Positions 1 through 6,617 of a DNA stretch of 21,049 nt are shown here, piece after piece. A program made the position numbers and the translations under genes. The stretch's first letter is position 1; every line of letters begins with the position of its first letter. Below the pieces are notes generated by a model that worked only from the letters and a program-made list of their open reading frames with translations, did no database searches and had not been told where the DNA came from. Source of the DNA: a virus; IMG/VR virus record IMGVR_UViG_3300007346_008098, positions 1 to 21,049 of that record, one strand, 5' to 3'.

Positions 1-2573
1 ATTGTAATTGTAAATACAGGAAGTACACTTAGTACTATTGTATTTGAAATTACTGGAGAATTAAACGCATCTACGCTAGAGACTACGCACCTATAGCTCC
101 CAGAATCTTCTTCTTCTGATGGGTCTTTAAAATACGACGCTCCTATTTCCTCTGCTAAATCTTCCCAAAGAGACGTAATTGTATTAAATTTTTGCCATTG
201 ATACGACAGGGAAATGCCCGCAACACTTACCCCAGCAGAAACAAATAAGTTAAATGGTGTGGTAAGAATTGTAGAAGTGTCATTTGATTGGGCTTCTATA
301 GAGATATACGACGTTACAGATAGCGTAGATACACTAGAGTAAACAGAGTTATAAGGACCGTTGGGAATAATGAGTACTCTGTACTCTGTGCCATCTTGAG
401 AAATATTGTTTATTTTTTCTGAATATATCGCACTAAAAACGCCGGGAATTATTGAAAATTCAGACTCTCCCGGTAGTTTCTTTTCCCATTGGTATGTATA
501 AGAATCTACGAATTGATTGATACCAGGTGATATCGATAATACAATATTTCCAAATGGATTAGTTGTAACAGTTGGAGGGAGGTTTACTGATATGGTTATA
601 TCAGGAACCGTCTCATTATAAAGAATAATGGGATCTTGTCCGAAAAGATTGTTAAACTCTCTCCATTCTATTGCGTTTTCCGTAAAAGGATCCGCGCCTA
701 ACTCAAAGTCAGTTACTGTGTCTTGTTTTTGTACTACGTTGTTTATGTAAGACTTAATTATTTTTGTGGTCCAGTTTCTATATTTAGATAACTTACTGGC
801 AATGAATCCTGCGGCTACGGGGGAAGAGGATGATGTTCCGTCAATTGTGCCATCATACGCAGGAACATTTAACCAAGAATAAAAAGAATCAGAGTCGTAT
901 CTTTCATACTTTGTTCCGGTTCCGGTACCTACTAAAGCGCTTAGTACATCTCCACCGGGAGAGAAAATATCCACGCCTTTACCGGCGTTACTATAATAAT
1001 CTTTACTTTCTTTACTATTTATATCTTTATACGAAGATAACGCGCCTACGGATATAGTTCTGTATCCGCCATTTTGCTCAGTAAACCCTCCTGCGTCCGC
1101 GGGAAAACCTCTTCTATTTATATATTCTTTTTGTGTTTCGACGGGATTTGTATTTGTTCCAGCAAAGAACCAGTTGTCGTAATCAGGCCCGCTAGGTACA
1201 TCTTGTTTTTGATTATAATTACCTGCACTAGCAAAAAATATAATGTCCTGAAAATCGTCTAATAATTCGTCTCCAGATGATCTTAGACTTTGATCAGCAA
1301 GAAGATTATAGGAAAACGTTCTATCATCAGGATCATATGAAGATATTCCCTTTAAAAAATTTGGGGCGTTTGCTATGCCAGTGTAAGAAGCAGCAGCGTT
1401 TGTCCTAAACTTATAGCTGCCTATGTCTGTTATAGTGCTAATATACCCATAACTATTATTAATAACGAGCGGATCCCTTGTGTTATTCCTGTTAGGATTT
1501 AATGGCTTATTTTCATGAAATATCTTTGTTATATCAAAGCAAACAGAAGGGGTGTTTATTAAATAACTAATATTATTGCCAATCTGCGCCGCAATTGTCC
1601 ATTTATTTGCGTTAAACGCCCAACCAAAAGTCCTGCCATATGCCATCGAAGCAACAGGTGTGCCATGATCTGCAACAGTGGCCGCAGGAACATTAGAAAA
1701 ATCTCCACATACCGCAGCGCGAGTGTATCCGTCGTCTATGCTTGGAATGGTTCCTACAGACGCAAATTGCTCAGATCTCTTTGTACTATCTCTCCACCAA
1801 TTTCTTGCGGCCTGCTCATCACAAGTCAGCCTACCTAAATAGGTTACTACAAGGCCATTAGAAATAAAATAATCTGGATCGATATAGTATGGTCCATCGA
1901 GAACAAGATCTCTTACTAAAGAGACCTCAATTCCTACGTTTACGAACTCTGGATGGCCCATCCAAACACCATCGTCGATGATAAGCACATCGACGTCAGA
2001 TCCATCCTCGTCTTCTTCGTATTGAAAAGAGGAAGGCGAGATATTTACGTTCCCACCAAAATTTCTATTGAGGGAAAAACCATCAACGTTCGGAGAAGCA
2101 ACTAATGGCGTATAGCTAAAAGGATCGGCTTTTGTTTGTGTTCTTAAAAGTCCCCAACTACTTCTAAAGTATTCTGCCTGACCGGGCACAGCAGGAGATA
2201 TCGGAGGACCGTCAGTTGCGGGAGGTAGGGTTCTGTAAATTTTGTACCCTGCAAATGGCGCAGGGTCTGATAGACTCGGAAGAACCTGAGGAAACCTATT
2301 TACCAAAGCGTCTGCTTTTGGCCTTGGATAGGTCTCCATGTGAAAACCTGGATCTAGTTCAACATAATCTACTTTATTATTAGATCTGAGTAACTCTGCC
2401 TCCTCCTCATCTAATAAATACGTAGAGCGATATTTTGAATATTCTTTTTTATCAGAGCACTCGCAACACCTACTAGGCACATTGTCGCATAATGTGCCGT
2501 CTGTAGTTAAGAGTTCATGTATCTCCGACCAAGCGGAGGGTGATTTTACGCGTACTACGTAATGCTTCTTCAT
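1..2573 (-). CDS. Subtilisin-like (S8) serine protease with I9-like prodomain and Ig-like C-terminal domains; 3' end outside window
   Basis: Open from the ATG at 2573 to the window edge (857 codons, no stop), so the C-terminus is missing. The start is supported by the strong SD GGAGGGAGA 7 nt upstream. Residues 1 to about 80 resemble an inhibitor-I9 prodomain: HYVVRVK near the start and VDYVELD at 68-74. There is no signal peptide. The S8 catalytic set is complete: D200 in LIIDDG, H303 in DHGTPVAS, oxyanion N452 in FFASAGN, and S581 in GTSSSSPVAAG. The spacing between them is much longer than in subtilisin, so the catalytic domain carries large insertions. From about residue 650 come two Ig-like beta domains; the second has the DSGSYRC motif ending at C829. 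The gene follows the probable tail tube with a 32-nt gap. I infer a virion-associated or host-surface-acting protease made as a self-inhibited precursor; the substrate is unknown. The fold is secure, the role is inference. Confidence 0.9.
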   Translation of the reverse strand, partial: MKKHYVVRVKSPSAWSEIHELLTTDGTLCDNVPSRCCECSDKKEYSKYRSTYLLDEEEAELLRSNNKVDYVELDPGFHMETYPRPKADALVNRFPQVLPSLSDPAPFAGYKIYRTLPPATDGPPISPAVPGQAEYFRSSWGLLRTQTKADPFSYTPLVASPNVDGFSLNRNFGGNVNISPSSFQYEEDEDGSDVDVLIIDDGVWMGHPEFVNVGIEVSLVRDLVLDGPYYIDPDYFISNGLVVTYLGRLTCDEQAARNWWRDSTKRSEQFASVGTIPSIDDGYTRAAVCGDFSNVPAATVADHGTPVASMAYGRTFGWAFNANKWTIAAQIGNNISYLINTPSVCFDITKIFHENKPLNPNRNNTRDPLVINNSYGYISTITDIGSYKFRTNAAASYTGIANAPNFLKGISSYDPDDRTFSYNLLADQSLRSSGDELLDDFQDIIFFASAGNYNQKQDVPSGPDYDNWFFAGTNTNPVETQKEYINRRGFPADAGGFTEQNGGYRTISVGALSSYKDINSKESKDYYSNAGKGVDIFSPGGDVLSALVGTGTGTKYERYDSDSFYSWLNVPAYDGTIDGTSSSSPVAAGFIASKLSKYRNWTTKIIKSYINNVVQKQDTVTDFELGADPFTENAIEWREFNNLFGQDPIILYNETVPDITISVNLPPTVTTNPFGNIVLSISPGINQFVDSYTYQWEKKLPGESEFSIIPGVFSAIYSEKINNISQDGTEYRVLIIPNGPYNSVYSSVSTLSVTSYISIEAQSNDTSTILTTPFNLFVSAGVSVAGISLSYQWQKFNTITSLWEDLAEEIGASYFKDPSEEEDSGSYRCVVSSVDAFNSPVISNTIVLSVLPVFTIT

Positions 2574-2580
2574 CTATTAA

Positions 2581-2589
2581 TCTCCCTCC
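2581..2589 (-). promoter_or_regulatory. Strong ribosome binding site of the S8 protease gene
   Basis: On the minus strand this reads GGAGGGAGA, 7 nt before the ATG at 2573. It is one of the two best Shine-Dalgarno sites in the window and fixes the start. The portal and tail-tube genes upstream on the same strand have no clear SD. Confidence 0.8.
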
Positions 2590-2605
2590 GATCAAGGTAC
2601 CTATA

Positions 2606-3034
2606 TCAGTTATAGGTGAACGTATCCATTACAAATGTCAACTCAAGAGTTGAAACATTAGTCGAAGCTCTATCCGCCTGACCAAAATTAATCGAAGTGA
2701 TTTGAGCATCAGGGATTGTGATTGTTCTGTTGCCTAGGGGCGAAGGGTCTTCACCGCAGCTAACAGGGGTCACTGTGAGGGTAATAAATGAGCAGTCGTA
2801 TGTCTTCCAGAAGTCGACAATGTCGGCGTGCTTTTCAGGATCGAATGGAGCAGACACAGTTACTTCGGACAATGTACGAGGACCCTTAAGCTGGAAAATA
2901 CGTCCTCTTACACCATCGGCGTACTGAGTGGTACCTGATGTATCTCGGATTCCAGAGAAAGTTGTGAAGTAGTGCTGGAAAGGCGAAGCCTGGATCCAAT
3001 ACTGCGCCTGAGTGATGGGCTTATAAGAGAGCAT
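2606..3034 (-). CDS. Probable tail tube protein
   Basis: A 142-aa, beta-rich protein with no signal peptide or membrane segment. The C-terminal half (ITIPDAQITSINFGQADR, then STNVSTLELTFVMDTFTY) matches the pattern of the last strands of contractile-tail tube proteins of the T4 gp19 type: an aliphatic strand, polar turn, then an alternating strand ending in an aromatic D-x-F-x-Y. The middle part (PFDPEKHADIVDFWKTY) fits the helix and loop of that fold. Length is slightly below T4 gp19 (about 163 aa). The start is the only plausible ATG; no good SD is visible. A variant of the GTTTAAAG motif lies 33 nt upstream. It sits between portal and S8 protease, about 13 kb from the sheath and on the other strand, which is unusual because tube and sheath genes are normally adjacent. 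Another small virion protein with the same fold is possible. Confidence 0.6.
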   Translation of the reverse strand: MLSYKPITQAQYWIQASPFQHYFTTFSGIRDTSGTTQYADGVRGRIFQLKGPRTLSEVTVSAPFDPEKHADIVDFWKTYDCSFITLTVTPVSCGEDPSPLGNRTITIPDAQITSINFGQADRASTNVSTLELTFVMDTFTYN

Positions 3035-3067
3035 AGCAGTTATGAATTATGCAATATTTCTATTTAC

Positions 3068-3076
3068 TATTTAAAC
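3068..3076 (-). promoter_or_regulatory. GTTTAAA-type putative phage promoter element before the tail tube gene (variant)
   Basis: On the minus strand this reads GTTTAAATA, 33 nt upstream of the ATG at 3034, in the 59-nt gap between portal and tail tube genes. It differs from the GTTTAAAG core in the last G, so it is the weakest upstream member of the set. Confidence 0.4.
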
Positions 3077-3093
3077 TAGGTTGAATATATCAA

Positions 3094-4959
3094 TTATTGA
3101 AAATACGGATCGAACCATCTCCAGTAGCCTTTGGCTTCTGGGTCAAGAGTTACTGCTTCTCTATGCACAGCGTATCTATTTATTCTAAATACATTGTGAT
3201 AAAGAGTTACAAGGTCAGATACATCATTTTCCTCCATCCCTTCTGATTCAATTAGAGCTTTTAGTCTATATAGCTCAGTTTCTGATTTAGACTTAGACTC
3301 TGCAGCCTCAGCGGGGACCCTACGCAAATCTTTTATTTCTTCGAGTAATCTCTCTATTACAAAGACAATTTCCCCTGGCGAGGTAAACTCGTCTATGTCT
3401 AACTTGGAGATCGCCATCTCATTTCCTGTAGAGTCGCTTACAATTCTTTGGAAACCTACGTCGTCTAATGTACCCTTAAAGTTTGAGGAAATTGTTTGAG
3501 AAATCTTTTGCTTTTCAGAAGTTTCTTCAAAGTCAAACAGCTTCATCAGATCGGCTCCAAAGTCCATGTCTTCAGTTTCAGACATTGGGGCCTCTTCACC
3601 TTCTTGAGGAGGTGCTGCGCCCATTCCGCCCATCTCTGGTGGCATTTCTTGCTTAACCAAAGAGGGAATATTGAGCTTTTCTCTTAGCCAATCGACATCT
3701 TCTACTGCATAACCAAGTGCACCGAGCTGAGATAGAACCTGGACAATACGCACTGGGTCTTCGCGTTGCTTAAGATCCTCAAAGTTACGTACAAGACGCG
3801 GAGGATTTTTTCCAGGATAGTTGAGTTCAACAATCCATCGGACCAACGTAGAGTTAATTGTTTCGTCAAGCTCTTCAGAAAACGCTTTAGCTTTGCGCAT
3901 ACGCACAGAGTCGGCGATTTGATCGCGGGCGAATGAGCCAACACTTCCTGTCTCCTGGCCAACAGTTGTTTCGCCGTTAATCACAAAGCTAATTTGCTGA
4001 TCAATATAGCTAACTAATTGATCATATAGTTCCGGCCTTCCATTACTTTCCAGCCACTGAATATCCATCTCATCGGGCAAAACAATGGCGGTTTCTTGGC
4101 CCATTCTTTGAAGAGCGGTAAATAACGCGTTCACTTCTTCTTCGGGTGTACCAAGACTAAATTTACCAACAGCTGTGGGCGTTGTATGTTTATCCGCGTA
4201 TTGCAGCCAGAAATTAAGCAGAGTTCTTCTAAACTCGACAAGCGGATATAGTTGTCGGCCTAGGCCCGAACCATGCACGTCCATGAAATTACTATAGGCC
4301 CAGTGCCTATGTAATATCATCGATCTAAGAGGAATTCCCATGCCCTCAACTGGCGAGAACATTGTAATAAGTCTAGGACTAATTGTCCCGTCTTCATTGA
4401 GCTTAAATAGGAACCTCCTAGGATCCCGAATTTTAATCTCTGATGGAACAATATACTTCCCTTGCCTCATCCAGCAGATTTCTGCAATCGACATTCCTAG
4501 AATTATCGATTCGCACATTCCTCTGACAAATGTATCAAATCCAGAGTTCGTAGATACAAGGGCTTCTTTTCCATAAGACTGCCTTGTATTGCTGCCCATT
4601 CTATTGATTACTTGGCGAACAAACTCGGCAACTTCTTCATCCTCAGGAGAATCAGAAGCGGGATAAACTTCCCAGTTTCTTTGTACAATTTCCCCTATAA
4701 GTTTTTCCCAAGCAGCGAGAATTTGGCTATCATTAAATAGCCTCATGTATTTCTCAATAGCCCTAGGGCCACCACCACCCTCTTCTAGAAGGATGTCATC
4801 TCTACGAGGAAGGATTACTCCGCTGGTTAGATAAGGTGCTCCTGAATAGGAATATGGATCGGATTTATATCCGGCTAAATTACCTTGAGAAACTCCGAGG
4901 GAAAAATACCGGTCAAAAAACCCCGCCTTTATATGTCTCTTAGGATCTTTAGAGGTCAT
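3094..4959 (-). CDS. Portal protein, Mu gp29-like (DUF935 family)
   Basis: A 621-aa protein forming the dodecameric portal at the capsid vertex, through which DNA is packaged and to which the tail joins. The core, about residues 60-430, carries typical DUF935/Mu gp29 signs: MRLFNDSQILAAWEKLIGEI (about 67-86), an aromatic-rich FWLQYADKHTTP segment, AIVLPDEMDIQWLES, and a block with GETTVGQETGSVGSFA followed by RDQIADSVRMRKAKAFSEEL, then NYPGKNPPRLV. A flexible Met/Gly/acidic linker (about 440-475) leads to an extra C-terminal domain of about 150 residues with a charged helical stretch, longer than in compact Mu portals (about 510 aa). The ATG lacks a clear SD. A 6-codon ATG...TGA mini-ORF just upstream ends in an ATGA overlap with this start. 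GTTTAAAG lies 29 nt upstream. The terminase is not in the window. Confidence 0.88.
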   Translation of the reverse strand: MTSKDPKRHIKAGFFDRYFSLGVSQGNLAGYKSDPYSYSGAPYLTSGVILPRRDDILLEEGGGGPRAIEKYMRLFNDSQILAAWEKLIGEIVQRNWEVYPASDSPEDEEVAEFVRQVINRMGSNTRQSYGKEALVSTNSGFDTFVRGMCESIILGMSIAEICWMRQGKYIVPSEIKIRDPRRFLFKLNEDGTISPRLITMFSPVEGMGIPLRSMILHRHWAYSNFMDVHGSGLGRQLYPLVEFRRTLLNFWLQYADKHTTPTAVGKFSLGTPEEEVNALFTALQRMGQETAIVLPDEMDIQWLESNGRPELYDQLVSYIDQQISFVINGETTVGQETGSVGSFARDQIADSVRMRKAKAFSEELDETINSTLVRWIVELNYPGKNPPRLVRNFEDLKQREDPVRIVQVLSQLGALGYAVEDVDWLREKLNIPSLVKQEMPPEMGGMGAAPPQEGEEAPMSETEDMDFGADLMKLFDFEETSEKQKISQTISSNFKGTLDDVGFQRIVSDSTGNEMAISKLDIDEFTSPGEIVFVIERLLEEIKDLRRVPAEAAESKSKSETELYRLKALIESEGMEENDVSDLVTLYHNVFRINRYAVHREAVTLDPEAKGYWRWFDPYFQ

Positions 4960-4988
4960 TTGGTATTTTTAGACATTATTCTTCAGTA

Positions 4989-4997
4989 TCTTTAAAC
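4989..4997 (-). promoter_or_regulatory. GTTTAAAG putative phage promoter element before the portal gene
   Basis: GTTTAAAGA on the minus strand, 29 nt upstream of the portal ATG at 4959. It lies just beyond the stop of the 58-aa ORF, in the 42-nt gap. The same core precedes the first gene of every transcription block in the window. Confidence 0.55.
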
Positions 4998-5001
4998 TTA
5001 G

Positions 5002-5178
5002 TTACTGCATAGCATCATCCATTTTTGTAAGATCGACAAGTACAGTCTCTAAATCCATGAGTCGTTCTAGAAGTTCTTCTTTACATATCTTTCCTTCTTC
5101 CCATTCTTTGATGAGTTCGTCGGCTCCATCGACCATTACATTATACCCAGAGGTCAAGACATTAATTCCTTTTTCCAT
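5002..5178 (-). CDS. Small acidic hypothetical protein (58 aa)
   Basis: An ORF of 58 codons starting at the ATG at 5178, overlapping the end of the 321-aa gene by 25 nt, and stopping (TAA) just before the portal promoter motif. The product is acidic and mostly helical: the second half (ELIKEWEEGKICKEELLERL, then MDLETVLVDLTKMDDAMQ) has regular hydrophobic spacing that predicts two amphipathic helices. An alternative in-frame ATG at 5136 would give 44 aa. No SD stands out. It fills an otherwise empty gap between two genes on the same strand, and its composition looks coding. I do not recognise the family; a small structural accessory or chaperone is possible but unsupported. Confidence 0.6.
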   Translation of the reverse strand: MEKGINVLTSGYNVMVDGADELIKEWEEGKICKEELLERLMDLETVLVDLTKMDDAMQ

Positions 5179-6119
5179 GATTCTTGTTCTTTGCTGATAG
5201 ATTTGTAAAATTCTTTGTAAGTTTTACGCCATTTTTCGTCGTATTTCCTTACGTATTTGAAGTAGTTTTTTGACCAAGATTCTACGTCATATAAATCTTT
5301 ATACTCATTAGGAACATTTTTTGAAAAGATAGACAGCTCAATTGCAAGGATTGCGCTAATAAAGTCTCCTCGTTTTAGGATCATTTGCTTTTCTAGCGCA
5401 TCGATAGAGATATGTTTAAATTTTTCTCCTATCTCTTTAAAGAGAGGCGATTGCTTAATATCTAATCTCTTTTCTTCCTTTACTTTTTTAATTGTTTCTT
5501 GGTACGCGTTATCAAGTATATCCGCAATAAAGCTTGAGTTGAACTCAATATCTGTTTCGTTGTTAATCTCTCTCCAGAATTTTTTAAATGATTCATAACC
5601 TTTTACAATTGTGATATTTGAATAGGATTGAAGCTTTTGCCTAATGTCTCTTTTTGCTACATCAGAGTAGTGGATGTCTTTACTTTCTGGCCAGAAAGCA
5701 CTACGTTGAGCCAAAGAGTTTGCCCATAAAAACGTGGTTAGGAGCTTTTTAATTCTAGAATCAGCGAGATCTTTTTTTGGAATATCATCGATGTCCTCTA
5801 TTGCTCTTTTCCAGTCATAAAATACATCTAGGGCCTTATTTTCTGCAGCGCAGTACACCGGAGTTTTTGCAAGTTTGCCGATATGCTGTTCACCAAGTTC
5901 TCCGTACCCTGTGATGTCGTTAATAAGCACGTCGTCTTCCGACATACTCTGCGATGTAATTACCCTAGGTTTCTGGACATTTTTTATCTGCGCATTAAAC
6001 TCATGTAACCACCTCTCGTGGGAGATCTGCTGCTCTGTCTTCCAGCGATCGTGCGCAAGAATCTTATCAAGAAGCTCTTCTTTAAGATTACTTAATGCTA
6101 GAATCTCCAGAGTTTGCAT
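5154..6119 (-). CDS. Hypothetical protein, helical and charged (321 aa)
   Basis: I do not recognise this protein. From the ATG at 6119 it is 321 aa; a TTG at 6128 would add three residues, but ATG is preferred. It overlaps the upstream gene by 32 nt and the 58-aa ORF downstream by 25 nt. The product is hydrophilic, rich in Lys, Glu, Asp and Trp, and looks largely alpha-helical, with no signal peptide or transmembrane segment. Features include an N-terminal helical region with paired HDRW/HERW motifs (about 23-38), a central FLWANSLAQRSAFWPESKD segment, and a C-terminal third rich in YK/WK pairs (KNYFKYVRKYDEKWRKTYKE). It has no Walker A or nuclease motif, so it is not the terminase expected before a portal. 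It is probably co-transcribed with the SLOG-like gene. Confidence 0.75.
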   Translation of the reverse strand: MQTLEILALSNLKEELLDKILAHDRWKTEQQISHERWLHEFNAQIKNVQKPRVITSQSMSEDDVLINDITGYGELGEQHIGKLAKTPVYCAAENKALDVFYDWKRAIEDIDDIPKKDLADSRIKKLLTTFLWANSLAQRSAFWPESKDIHYSDVAKRDIRQKLQSYSNITIVKGYESFKKFWREINNETDIEFNSSFIADILDNAYQETIKKVKEEKRLDIKQSPLFKEIGEKFKHISIDALEKQMILKRGDFISAILAIELSIFSKNVPNEYKDLYDVESWSKNYFKYVRKYDEKWRKTYKEFYKSISKEQESWKKELMS

Positions 6120-6555
6120 CGGTTGCAAGTTTGCGTAATTTTACATCTATAAAGCTAATTATATCACGATAGTTCCAGCAGTTGTCAATCTTGTTAAATA
6201 ACTTATGATCGATTCGCCCGAGGTCCATGCCCGCTGTCATAAGCCGATTTACATCATCCCAGCAATTGCTTCCTGCCTCGTCGAATAAAAATATTCTCTT
6301 ATCATCTTCTATTTCTTGCTTTTCTAAAAATCCGAGCACATTGAAAAAGTGAGATAGCATCGGAAGATCCCAGCCAGCAAAGACTATAAAGTCCGAGGAC
6401 TTAATCGTAGCTTCTGTAATCGACTGTCTACTCTTAACCTCTATGTTTTCCTTTTCCGTTAAAATTTGCTCTAAATGAACAACCATTTTGTTTAAGTCAG
6501 ATACCGTATCTACGGATCTTGCCCTAATAATTGTTACAGAGATCTTACTTGACAT
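6088..6555 (-). CDS. Rossmann-like, possibly SLOG/LOG-family nucleotide-binding protein
   Basis: A 155-aa protein that looks like an alpha/beta Rossmann domain. After an N-terminal strand (KISVTIIRA) and a helix, IKSSDFIVFAGWDLPMLSHF (about 71-90) sits where LOG/SLOG proteins have the nucleotide-binding GG-x-GT loop. It is followed by the helix FNVLGFLEKQE, the strand KRIFLFDEAG, and W-D-D-V with a helix, matching the LOG order 'switchable enzyme list / partner strand / N-x-x-G / helix'. The canonical GGxGT is replaced by GWDLPM, so catalysis as in LOG phosphoribohydrolases is doubtful; ligand binding is possible. It is the first gene of the leftward block, with GTTTAAAG 20 nt before its ATG. 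Family assignment is by pattern only; a TIR-like or other Rossmann fold remains possible. Confidence 0.7.
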   Translation of the reverse strand: MSSKISVTIIRARSVDTVSDLNKMVVHLEQILTEKENIEVKSRQSITEATIKSSDFIVFAGWDLPMLSHFFNVLGFLEKQEIEDDKRIFLFDEAGSNCWDDVNRLMTAGMDLGRIDHKLFNKIDNCWNYRDIISFIDVKLRKLATDANSGDSSIK

Positions 6556-6575
6556 AGTTTAGTTTAAGCTACAAA

Positions 6576-6584
6576 GCTTTAAAC
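6576..6584 (-). promoter_or_regulatory. GTTTAAAG putative phage promoter element, leftward, in the divergent 6556-6617 region
   Basis: GTTTAAAGC on the minus strand, 20 nt upstream of the ATG at 6555. It is back to back with the rightward copy at 6590 in a 62-nt divergent intergenic region. Confidence 0.6.
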
Positions 6585-6589
6585 CTAAA

Positions 6590-6605
6590 GTTTAAAGTTT
6601 AAAAA
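6590..6605 (+). promoter_or_regulatory. GTTTAAAG putative phage promoter element, rightward, tandem copy
   Basis: Two overlapping copies: GTTTAAAGT at 6590-6598 and GTTTAAAAA at 6597-6605. They lie 19 and 12 nt upstream of the ATG at 6618. The first copy has the full core, so it is the better candidate. Confidence 0.6.
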
Positions 6606-6617
6606 AAGCTTCTTGAT

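Noticed and set aside
830-1262. Two plus-strand ORFs of 75 and 62 aa
   Set aside because: They lie opposite the S8 protease catalytic region and have no SD or recognisable composition; they are shadows of that gene.
3702-3962. Minus-strand 86-aa ORF within the portal region
   Set aside because: It overlaps the portal gene in another frame on the same strand, with a low-quality composition and no SD.
5154-6119. The 321-aa protein as a terminase subunit because it precedes the portal
   Set aside because: No Walker A, Walker B or nuclease motif, and it is too short for a large subunit; its composition does not suggest a DNA-binding small subunit.
6549-6577. TTGACA on the plus strand as a -35 box for the 6618 gene
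   Set aside because: It lies inside the start of the opposite gene and no TATAAT-like hexamer stands 16-18 nt downstream.
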